Shown here: positions 22,128 to 64,000 of the stretch, one piece after another
How positions within the stretch are numbered: the first letter of the stretch is position 1
Layout of the letters: every line of letters starts with the position of its first letter
NCBI GenBank assembly: GCA_963691815.1
Contig: OY829662.1
Coordinates: 10,641,748-10,705,747 of the forward strand
Direction of reading: 5' to 3'
DNA length: 64,000 nt
Origin: Echiichthys vipera
Taxonomy: Eukaryota; Chordata; Actinopteri; Perciformes; Trachinidae
The notes under the pieces: model-generated
The model's database searches: none
Seen by the model: only the letters and a program-made list of their open reading frames with translations
What the model was told of the DNA's origin: nothing
Translations under genes and position numbers: made by a program

Positions 22128-25100
22128 ACATTACAAGCCACTGACTTTTCATTAAATCTCAGTACAGACATTTTTACTTAATATTTCAAAAACCAAAAAG
22201 GCAAAAAAAAAAAAAAAAAAAATCCCATATCCCCCACCCCACCCTTAAGAAAAAAAAACAACAACTGAGAAAAAACCCCTTGAGGGTGACAGGCTAGAAT
22301 CCCACAGTGCTAAAGAGTGAGACGCTCATTGGTTTTAGGAATACACAGCATGGCGAAGTAGCGCTAGGTCAATCTGAATCAGGGGAAGGAAGCCGGAGGT
22401 GGAGGGCTCTACATGAGTCACCTCTCCACCTCCCCCTCCACCCCCTTAAAAATAAAAAACAAATAAAAACACATTGAATCCCAAAAACCCCTGCAATAGA
22501 TCAGCCACTTAGAAGTAGGCCATAAAATCACCCATCTTCCACCCCCCCTCCCCCCCAACACTTGTGCATAGTTTCATGATCCTTTACAACCAGCTCATGT
22601 TTTATAAACATCCTCCAAAATGTGAAAAATGCTCCACAAAAGTCTGATTTATCTATTAATAATACCCGCTGTGGGAGAATGAGAGAGAGAAAGAGAGAAA
22701 GAGGAAAGAAAGAGTAATGCACAATGTTCCTGATTCAGTCAGGACGGGACCTCATAAAGAAAACACAATAAAGATTCAAACATACAGCATTTTGCATGTT
22801 ATTCACTGTCTTCCTTTTTTTTTTTTAACAATCAAAATCATTGACCTTTTTTTGTTTGTTTTTAAATGTAAAGCAATTTTAATATATAGATTTATATATA
22901 AAGCACTCCATTTTCATTTAAAGTCCATTATTTGGTTATTATGTAACTGCTACGGATTTAGAAACAAAAGGTATTTTCTCTTCTTCTGAAATCCATAACT
23001 TTCAGTGCTTAGCATTGTTTCTTTTAAATCCTCCTTTTTTTTTTGTTTTTACTCATAATCATAAAAATGTACATTAAAATGGCGTGGAGTTGGTACTCTG
23101 GAACCCTGGCCTTCCTGAGACAAGATCCACTTTTTCGTGTGTGTGCAAGATAGTGAGCAATCATGTCTTTTTTTTTTTCTTTTCTTTTCTTTTTTATATA
23201 AAGGAAAAATATATATAATCAACATAAAACATACAGGCTTCAGATAGTCCATGAAATCAGCATTATCACAGAACAAAGGTTAAAGAGAACAAGACAACAC
23301 TGTTCAATCCCAGAGTTCTGAAAGCAGCACAATAAATCTTCATTCTTTGAAGTGTTGTGTTGCACTTTTTTCTGTTTTAAATGGAAGCATTTGTGTTTTT
23401 TTTTTTTTCTTTTTCTAACATTCCCATGGTTTAATTCCTTTGTGTTGCTGATTTTTCTTTTTTTTTCGAACTCCAGAAAAAAACAAAGTGTTTGTAAACC
23501 GTCAGTGGCCTTGCAGGAAAACAAATGACAACATGAGTGAATTGAACAGAAGTGAAAACAGAACGAAAGCTAACAAACCAAAAAGGTAGGCACCTCTGAA
23601 GTGAGCCCTAGAAGCCAAGGCTCAGTCTGATGATGTGTCCTTCACTCTCTCCTTTGCTCAGATTTGGGAGAGCTGAAGTCCTTCTACCCCAATCTATGGC
23701 CACAGGTCTGCAAAATACTTTTTTTGCTGCATTTTTATACATATGTGATTTTTTTTGTCAGTTTTCTTGTTTTTTTTCTTTCAGGTTTATAGTCCGAAAA
23801 ATGGTGCAATACTCAAATATGATCCATACTTTCTTGGATTATTCCACAATGAAAGCCACTAAGGTAGATAAACATTACATTTTAAAAACACACTTATTTT
23901 AGTCCTTGAGTAAACATTTACACATGAAATGTCCCCGTCTCCCCTCAGTACTTGTATCATGTTGTTTGTTTAGCTGGATGAGGGGTGAGGCCGACACTCA
24001 GTGCAACGCTAGAGGCTAGTAACAATTAACATCAGAATATATTTTCGACAAGCAAAAAGAACACAAAAATAAACCCAAAAACAAAATCAACAATAAAAGT
24101 ATACTGAATTGAAAAGAAACAAGGCGGAAATTCCTCCGCTGTAATCACGAGCTCTCACACGTACTTTCGTTTCACACGCTGAACATTCATCCGTACAACA
24201 TACAGTACAAGCAGCCTTGTGCAAACACTCAAATACAACAGATGTAAATTTGCCTTTATATCGATCTTTGTTTTCAACAACACTCGTATTTCAAATTTAA
24301 TTCACTCTGAACCGACGCTATCAAAAATCTCTGAAGTGTATGAATGAGACAAAAAACCACTACAAAAAGTGTTCACATTACATTATTGGCGCTTCTTTTG
24401 ATTCAAGTATTTGTTTTCATTATTTTGTATTACTCTGATATGTTTATGATCTTGTCTTCTGGGAAATATAATATTGAGGAGGATACACAGGGTAAGGGCC
24501 AAAACCCGGGCAGGGTTGGGGGGAGCTTAGGCTAAGTGGAAAACAGAGAGATCTAGCCATATACACTCATACACCCATTATGTACTCTTGGTTGTATACT
24601 GTATAAGAACTAGCATGTGCATATTCAACCCAGGCCTTTGTTTTTCTTCAAAGAGTGATTTGCTAATTCAGCTCTTTTTGGGGCCCCTGCCCCAGACCCT
24701 CGTCTGATCCATGATTGATAAGCATATTTTGCCCAAGCTCCAGTTGCCTTTGAGTCCGTGTGAGTTTAAAAAAAGGGAGGGCATCTGATTTCCAACACTA
24801 GACAGGTAGCTAAGAGGTCAGGCGAGGGGGTGTGGGAGGGGGGCGGGGCTCTCAGTGCTGGTGCTGCGCCAAAAAAATAAAAATAAAAATCCAGGGCACA
24901 TCTGAGACTCGACCTCTGTCCCAGTAAACCGTCCTCCCACTCTATTCCACTCCCCACTTCCGACACCAGTTGCTTGATTCAAGTCCAGTGTGGAGTTAAT
25001 GCAGGTTTTCAGGAACAAACGCACAAACGGACAACACAGGCAATAGTGATTGTTTTGTTGAATGGTTTGAGTCTAAAGCGACTCTGGAAGAGGGCAAATC

Positions 25101-25685
25101 CCGTTTTAAGACTTGGTACCAAACTTGAGGTGCGTCCCTATTTCTGCGGATACGTCGACCCCAAAAGCCAGATAAGCAGAAATGACCTGCTGTACATATG
25201 CTGGCGCGACCTTCAGGTAAGAGGTCCGAAATGAACCACCTGGATACAGCTTCCCCACATGTGGGCCGGAGAACGAGCCCAGATGGGGTGAGAAGGCGGC
25301 AGCTTGCAGAGAAACAGAACAGGCATCTCAGCCTTGAAGTGCACAGATGAAACAGAATTTCTTTTTTTTTTTGTAGTTTTTTTAAGTTTTTGCGAAAACC
25401 TTGATGATAAAGAAAAAGATGTTTTTGGTATTTAAAGAGATGTACCCGATGTGACCCATAAACAGTGCACAGACACATACAGGGACCCCGCCCTCCCCCC
25501 GCACTCTGGTTCTCCACTAAATTTCCAGTCCGCTGTTGGTGATAGAACAGCACCATACATCTGTCCTGCCCTTCTACTCCTCAAGCCTCCTACAGCTGGA
25601 GCTTGTGGTGTATGCCCCCTGCAGCAATAAAAGAAAAGTCTCATCACGCTAAAGATGAATGAGGATATGGCGAGGTGGAAGTAGA

Positions 25686-25693
25686 TATTTACA
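25686..25693 (-). promoter_or_regulatory. Pumilio-type motif in the probable tnrc6c 3' UTR
   Basis: TGTAAATA on the transcript strand matches the Pumilio consensus TGTANATA. A single eight-base hit in a UTR this long can be chance. Confidence 0.3.
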
Positions 25694-27472
25694 GATCAGT
25701 TGGCACAAGATTGAAGAAGTGACTGTTTTTGCCAACCACTGGTGCCTCCAGCAGATCATTTAGTGTCATGTAGTAACTCTGTCCACACAGTGGGAGACTA
25801 AACTCTTTAAGAGGCTCTTTCAGGTTCCCTTACATTTTATAGAGGGGGGGGGGGGGGGGGAATTCAAGGGAAGCTGCCTGGTAGTAAAGTTTGAGAGATA
25901 AGTGAAGATTGGCAGATGAGGGGGGGTGTTTGTGATTTTCGAGATAGCCGTGAACGTACACCTCCTTGTCTTTGCATAGAAATGGAAGGCTGTTATCAGT
26001 TGAGGTGGTTCTAAGTGTAACTGAGTGCTCCCAGAGTTAAACATAAAGCACCAGTGTGAGTGAGGCCCATCAACACTAAATTATGTGTGTGTTATGAGAC
26101 AACATAGAGCGGAGGTGCCCCAGGATGGACAGAGGAAGTCGGCTCAGTATCCTGGTGAAATTTGACTGCACAATGTTTACCACTTGATTAGACTCTTCAA
26201 ACCACCCCCGTCTGACCCCAACAAGCCCACATAAAGACCCCCCCACCCGTCTTTTCTACTGAAATCTGCAGTGTTTGGTATGGCCTTGCTGCACGGCTGA
26301 GGCGTACCTCTACACTACACACTGCTTGTGCCTCGGAGGCAGTGGGAGGGGCAGGAGAGAAGCTGAACACTGCATAAAGACCAATATTAAAAAGCCATGA
26401 AATCATCATCAGAAAACAATCATTATCTATATCATCAATGATAACAGCAACAATATCAGCAAACTTCATGACAACAATCAAATAAAAATGCACACTGGCA
26501 ATTCCATAAGTGGAACCAAGAAAAAAAAAACATCAAACACCTCCATCTCTGGCTAAAGTGATCCTTGCAGGAGAGAGACAAAGAGAGAGTGGAGTTGGAG
26601 GTTGCTGAGGACAGACTCTGGCACAGCAGTAGTAGTTAATTTAATACAGGTGGGCCAGTTCTGAAAGAGCTGCTCTTGGCCTGGAGGCCAGGGGAGGAAG
26701 AGGAGGGAAGCCAGTCCTTAGGGATCAGCAGGGAGGCGGCGAGCGATGGGGTGGGTGGGGTGAGGGCTTGCTGCAGAGCACTGCACTCTGCAGCAGGCAG
26801 GCACTCAGTGGCCATACTATCACACAGGTTGGCAGGGCCTCCAATAGAAAGAACACAGGAAAAAAAAAAAAAAAAAAAAAAGGACGACGACGATCCTCCC
26901 TGCTGGATCCAGTAAAACATAAACACGTCGAGTGTTTCCAGACACCAAGGCTGAAGATTTCAAAGTATGCAATGTAACAGTGATATTTACTTTGATAAAG
27001 AGGGTGAGTGCTTTGGGGTCTTTCCCTGCTGCACCCATCATCAGTTGAGTTAGTTATTTCTTTGTATTTCCCTTCACTTTGCTACCATTTTTGACATCCT
27101 TCCGGGTCCCACGGACTTGAGGGGAGAAGGATTGAAATTAAAAAAAACAAAACATCTTCACATCCATGTCAAGTTAAAAAATAAGTATATAGAGAAGCCA
27201 CTGAGCAGATTGCTTTTTTGTCCTTGCTTTTTTTTCAGTTTTTATTTGCCAGTGTTGCTTCTCCTTTCCTCTATTCGTTGGCATTAAGGGTAAAATGAGC
27301 TGCGACGCTCTTGCTAAGTGCTATGATAGACCACCTATTCACAAATATTTGCTTCAAACTTTTTTACCGACGCAAATTTGGGCAAAAAAGAAAAAAAAAA
27401 GTCATCTGGTCTTCTGGGTACAAAAGGAAAACAGGCTCGTCACATTTTGGTTTGATGCCTTCTCCCAAAGCA

Positions 27473-27685
<213 letters not shown>

Positions 27686-29057
27686 CTCCCTCTCCCCCAA
27701 AACTAGTCACTGGCATGAGTGTGGAGAGTAAGTTGGCTGAAGAAGCGCTTTGTGTGTACGTCCTTTTATCTTGGACAGAAGGTGGTTGAAGACCACCAGA
27801 GGAGAGATGAGAGATGAAGGGGTAGTAGTGGCAGTTTTAGGGTGGGGGGCCAGATAGCATTTTTTTTCCCGTTCAATCCTTCCTTACAGTCTCCCCCTCT
27901 TTCCACGAGAGGTCATGGTAGGGTGCTTGGACGGTAGAGTCTGTGGCTTATATTGCACGTCACTTGAAATGGTGGGAAACAAACATCAGTGGGAAACATC
28001 TACTTGACTTGAGGTTTTCCACAACATCAGTGAGAGGGTCCAAGACTGAGACCAAACTGCGAGTGGCCCGCAGACGAGTTGAGGTGCATTGAAGTGTTTT
28101 TTTTTTTGTTTTGTTCTTTACAGTTCCTTAGTAATAGCAGTGGTTCATTTTGTCGTCCATCACTGTACATGCGACGACCCCCCAAATCCCCCCCACCATG
28201 TAAGCTTGACAGACACATTTCAGTAATATTATTTCTTAGATTTGTTTGCAATGGTTTAAGAAGAAGAAGAAAAAAACACTACAAAAATAAATGGCTTGAA
28301 GACGACGAACAGAGTTGCATCATTCCCTTTTGAGCATTGTGTGGGGAACTCAATCTGCTTGCAAAAATGCACTGGAGTTGTGAGCTGGGGTTGCTTACGT
28401 TGAGCCGCAGCAGCATGTACTCTCCACTCAGGTTTCACTGACTCAGAAATAAGAGTGTGCAAGTGTCCGTATGCTTCTTCACCAAGTACAGCGAGTGAGT
28501 GAGGATAGCAGGGCAGGAAAGAGGTTAAGGCTAATATTAGTGCTGAGAGAAACAAATGTTAAGTCTGGACCAGCTGAAAGTTTGACAACCACTCTGATTG
28601 AAGGGTTTTACTTTGGGAATGATGCCTTTTCATGGATCTCTGAGGTGCAGTATGATTGCCTGAAAAGGCAGAGAGGGATTACGCAACTTTAAAGATGGCA
28701 GCTTGTTGTGTCAGTTTGAACTAAAGTACATGTTTTACACGGCGAGTTCCCATAAGTTCGTTTCTGTAAAAAGTTCTCTTTCATCATAGAATGAAAGACT
28801 TCTTTCTGTGTCTCCAAAAGGAAAAGCTGAACACTGCGACCGAACTCTCTCACTGAGATTCACAAAAGAAACTGCAACTGAAAAGTCATTAAAAACAAAA
28901 AGGAGTAGAGGAGGTTGGCGAGGGTGAGCAGCGAGAATGTAGCCTCGCCCTCCTCCTGTCTCTCCTTTTCACCCTTTACAGCCACACTGATTATCTCCAC
29001 AATGATTTGTAAGATTTTTGTTCCTGTTGGTGTTTGTGAAGCCTGGGCTCTTCCATC

Positions 29058-59788
<30,731 letters not shown>

Positions 59789-62700
59789 CTTGAATACAAA
59801 AAACAGAGAAAGACAGATAATCTCATTTTATCATTTTTACCACTCAATCACCAACTGAGTAGAAAGGTATGGTGTATCAATAGTTAAACACCTGCACATA
59901 GGATTTATTAACAATGACTTAGTTGTATCAATGTTCAGTTGTTGCTCTCTATGGTAAAATCAGTGTTGTTAATGGTTGCTGTTGTAACACACAAGATCAT
60001 GTGTGAAGTGGAAATACAACCACCTGCCAGTAGAAGGTGGGTTTGTTTTGCAATGTTTTGAACCGTGTAAACTGCATGCATATGTTTTGGTTTGGGGGTC
60101 TTGGGGTTGGCTCTGGAAACCATTACAGAGGCCTCTAGTATACTGGGGGACAATGACCTTAGGCCCCTGTTCTTTAGTCTACACACCCAGCCAGGGCAAC
60201 AGAGCCCAACACAACTAATATGTGGGCAGACCACAGAAAAACAATACATGCCAGTATTCTGGATTGTAGAGGACTTAATGCCCCGACATTCATCAGTTGA
60301 CATGTCTATACCCCGACCTGGGAGATTACAGCCTACACCTTCTCTCCCCAGTCCTGAGAGGATAAGTGTTCACAGACATAAACTCTAGCTGCAAACCACC
60401 TGACAATGCCCTGTAGTTTCATGTCCAGGTGAATCCACGTGAGAGCTTTTTCTATACCAATCCTCCATGTAGAAAATAAATAAATAAATGCTGGAAGACA
60501 GGGTTTTCTGAGGACAGAGGGACATGCCTTGAAATAGAATAATATAAATCTGACAAATTGTAAGTTCCTTGAACCTTAAATGTGATATGAAACCCCTCAG
60601 CCTTTTCCCCTGCCATGCCTATGCTGCTGAAGGCAACAGTGGTGTGTGCCATGGCATTGCCTAGCAACAAGCGCTCCCCAAGGCCCTGGTTAGCAGTCAG
60701 GTGGAGACAGTGCCCTCAAACACCGCTCTGACATCAGTTTGATAGTGAAGGTTCAATAAGGTAATTGGAAAGACGAGAAGAAACGTAAACTTGGACGAGC
60801 ATCAAAAATTAAAGCACGAATCTGAGCTTATGACTGAACAATTGATTCAGGGTTTGGAGCATGTCAGGAGAGCAAGAGGGTTTTGAACAGCCAAACAAAC
60901 AAACAAACAAACAAACAAACTAGTTCCATTTTCTCTGTCCTGTTTTTTTGCGGGATGTAATAATTAACAAGGATGTAAAAGGTATATAAAACGTTAGAAA
61001 CCACCAACCACGGTGGTAAGAGAATTCAACCAAGCTTACCTTTAGCTGTTATGATGAAATACTGATATCTTTTATACAGCATAGTTGAAAGTTAGATACA
61101 GTAATTCACTGCTGGAAGGAGCTACTATGAATGTATGAAAATGTTGCGGTTCAGGGATTAAAAAAAAAAAGGGTGACTGGTTTAAAATCTGAAAGTCAAG
61201 TGCCAGTGCAGTGCAGTTTCCTCTATCTTTATAAATGTATGTATACAGGGCTTGACAATAACAGTTGCCTGGTTTTCAATGGCAACCATTTTGAGAAATT
61301 AGAAATCAATCCTTGCTAGTATAGCCTAAGTGGTAACCACTTTTTCACATGAAAAATAGAGAGACTACCTGGTTACTTAATGGATTCGGTTTTGAAGAGC
61401 TGCTGTATTGATATTTGGTATACCAGGAATTGAGGGTATACATGTTAACTGATCAGACTACACAAACTTCAAAGCATTTTCGGCACACACTTGTAATGGT
61501 TCATATTCACTGCACATTAATGTGCATTCTGCTTAGGTTTCAACATTTGCAACCGGACTGAAAGTTTACAGTAGTGTGTGATAAATTCTTGTAGCAATGC
61601 TTTGTGAACAGCAGCTGTTGCCACCATCTCCCAAAGGCCACGGTCATGGCTGCTCTCAGACTGGCTAGCAAACAGGTGATCACAACAGGGGAGATTCCTA
61701 TTCACTGCAAAGATCATCAGACCCTAAAATATTTCTTCATCTGTTCTTTACATTATATCTGACACTGCCAAGTCAGGAAACTAACTACAAAACTGATATT
61801 ATAACATTTCTTTGAAGGAAACAAGTGCTTTATGCTTTCTGAGTACATTACGGAACATTTTTAGTGGAAAGTCTGTCTTTGCATTATTTCAAATGACCAA
61901 TCAGTGACGTGCAAATCACACAATGAAAGAAAGATAAAAACAACTAAAAAAAATTAAAAAGGCAACTGGAATCCACCTAGAAATCTGACTACTTCATACT
62001 GTGCCCAGCTACGGATTCAACATATGTTCAACAACAAAGTCATAACTGTGCTAACAGATCCAAATATTCCCAAAAAAAACTAACACAATCAACAACCAAA
62101 AAAACAACATGGTGTGACTAGTTTTTCCAGCACAGTTAAATGTTAGGAATATTTTGCTCAGCTTTTTAGGTTTTCACTTTAATGACTGAATATTGGTTTT
62201 GTTTTTTATACGAACTTTTAAATAGAGAAAATGCCATCATTTAGTATAAACTGTAACTGTAATTAGTCATGTATTATTTTTAGACAATATCACTCACTCG
62301 CACGCTGGGCCTCCTGGCTAGCTCAGCACATGCCTTTAATGCTTGCAGGAGCTGAAAACTAAATTCAACCAACACAAACCTGCAGCACTCCATGCCGGAG
62401 TGGAACTGGACTGTCTGGACTGTGTACACAGGTCGTTGGAATTTGCATTAACACAAAAATACAGCACCTCCGTTCTCCTATCAATTCACATCATACACAC
62501 TTATTTTTACCCTCATGGGGCTGGATATGGAACCTACTGGTGCAGCTGCCACGCTAAATATAGCTGGTGCTGCTCCTTTCAAAGGCATCAGTGGGGCTTG
62601 TGTCATGTAGGATCAGTGGGTAAGAGAGATGCTCCAGTTAATGTGAGCTGCTGTCAGCCTTCGACCCGGAAGAGGAGAATGAGTGCTGAGCAAAGTGTCA

Positions 62701-64000
62701 AAATTATTTCAGTTTAAGAAACATTGGGTCCCTGAACAGGACAGGGAGGGTATCTCTCATTGAGAGCTGCCGTTTCATTTCAAAACATCCTCTTGGCCGG
62801 GACAGATGTGCATCCCTTAGACTCTGCCTTATGGTGTGATGGGGAGACTGGAATAATGATACCCCCTGCCCATTTGGAGGCTGTGGCATCTTTGGAAATA
62901 CAGTAACACTATGTAAATAGGCATAAGACATAACTTTAACTAAACTATTTATAACAGACCCCCCCATACAATGCTGATGCTTCTGAAAATAACCACATTT
63001 CCAAGGAGCTTTTTTATCAAATGTAAACAAGAACATTGATAACAAAAAGTCCATTCTATAAATAAATAAAATCACACGGAGGAGGCTACAACACTGTAGT
63101 TTTCGTTTGATGTTTACCCGTAGTAGTGGGCTGAGCTACATCATGAGCAGCCATTTGTAGTGGGGAAGCACAGCTTGTGTGGATATGAAGGAGGTAGGTC
63201 AACGAGCTCAGCTCTGTTGTGGAATTACACCCTCCTGTCAGAACAACAGGATTAGAGCTTGGTGTCCCTCTTAAAACCAGACGCTCACTCTGCTGACAAA
63301 GGAAGGCAAAAGAAAAAAAAATAATCGGACTGAGGAGAGACTAGGACAGTCTAATAATAGCAAGTGTAAAATCTGTAGAAAATTGAGCGGAGTTGGAGAA
63401 GAAGGTGAGCCGATGTGTGCAAGGTGAATTGTGGACATGTAAATGCCGAGCTGCCCCACATTGGAGCGATGAAGATGAGGGGGCTACGATCGATGGGGCT
63501 GGTTTGTGTGTATGTGTGAGAGATGGGGGAAGGGGTGCTAGACGGCAGTCGCTGGGCACAGAGCCAGGAATGCCATCGCTGCAAGCCAAACAAGAGCACG
63601 GTGAGCCCTTGGGAGAACACTCGCTAGCAACCACAGCAGCAAACGCCACAGCCATGGCAGAATGTAGAGCTCCTTCTGCTCCTGTGCGCAATCGCATTTT
63701 AGGGCAACGCAGCTTTTCAACTTGCTCTGAAAAATGTCCAATATGCCTCTGCGTTCGGTAGGTTTTTTTAAATGCACAACCTCAAACCACGAAAACCAAA
63801 CAGAAACATAACAGAAAGCAAAAGGCAAAATTATTCAGTAGAACAACCTTTCAAATCCTTTGAAGGTTTAAAAAACTGCTGGGAAAGCACTAACAAAGTC
63901 CTTGTGTGCTGCAAAGAGGATTGTACTCTCTAAAGTACTTGAAGCTATTCTCAGTGTGGTCATGTTAATGCTTTCTGACCTGAGCTAACGACAAGGAAGA
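59789..64000 (-). other. Region upstream of the first visible tnrc6c exon
   Basis: 4.2 kb without a supportable exon; probably intron or 5' flank of tnrc6c. A donor-like AAG followed by gtaagc lies at 61036-61038 on the minus strand, but its frame does not join exon 59788. An AAAC repeat lies at 60893-60918. Confidence 0.5.
60893..60920. repeat. AAAC tetranucleotide repeat
   Basis: About seven CAAA units in the region upstream of the first visible tnrc6c exon. Confidence 0.9.

Noticed and set aside
61021..61090. Candidate upstream tnrc6c exon ending AAG then gtaagc
   Set aside because: The only open frame ends in a phase that does not fit exon 59788 and the peptide has no match to TNRC6 N-termini.
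63338..63761. Overlapping frames of 89-122 codons near the right edge
   Set aside because: They overlap on both strands, lack splice support and show no recognisable domain.

Overview
The window is vertebrate nuclear DNA from a bony fish, most likely a percomorph teleost. It has intron-rich genes with GT-AG splicing, AT-rich spacers, very long CA dinucleotide arrays, and many small DNA transposons and SINE or LINE tails of the kinds common in percomorph genomes. There is no prokaryotic gene organisation, rRNA, CRISPR array or intact tRNA gene. Most features listed for single open reading frames in such DNA are chance frames; the real genes are spliced and were rebuilt here exon by exon, checking splice sites and reading phase.

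Left to right: (1) 126-2067, plus strand, the last four coding exons of znf207 (BuGZ), including its BUB3-binding GLEBS motif. (2) 5571-8226 and 10724-13514, minus strand, two tandem egg-coat genes of the ZP3 family. The upstream copy encodes 532 residues; the downstream copy encodes 371 and stops early in the C-terminal region. (3) 17017-21827, plus strand, a four-exon gene for a 241-residue single-Ig transmembrane protein resembling CD7, whose Ig fold lacks the usual second cysteine. (4) 29058-59788, minus strand, most of tnrc6c, a GW182 scaffold of miRNA silencing. Twenty coding exons (1887 residues) are visible, including a 22-nt microexon; the N-terminal start lies in an exon not identified here, possibly beyond the right edge. 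Its probable 3' UTR fills about 22.1-29.06 kb and meets the 3' end of the Ig gene tail to tail.

The spacers and introns hold at least five well-delimited DNA transposons: two hAT elements with 8-bp target duplications, a decayed Tc1/mariner, a 609-bp terminal-inverted-repeat element and a TTAA-flanked MITE. There are also two tRNA-derived SINE pieces, a LINE-type tail, four copies of one dispersed repeat, and two CA arrays of 210 and 186 bp. Two related, imperfectly repeated segments 3' of znf207 can each fold into a branched hairpin with a compensated base pair; they are the least explained signal in the window.

The genes do not form a functional unit: a spindle-assembly factor, two egg-envelope proteins, a leukocyte-type receptor and a miRNA effector. 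TNRC6C and CD7 both lie on human 17q25, which agrees with the pairing seen here.
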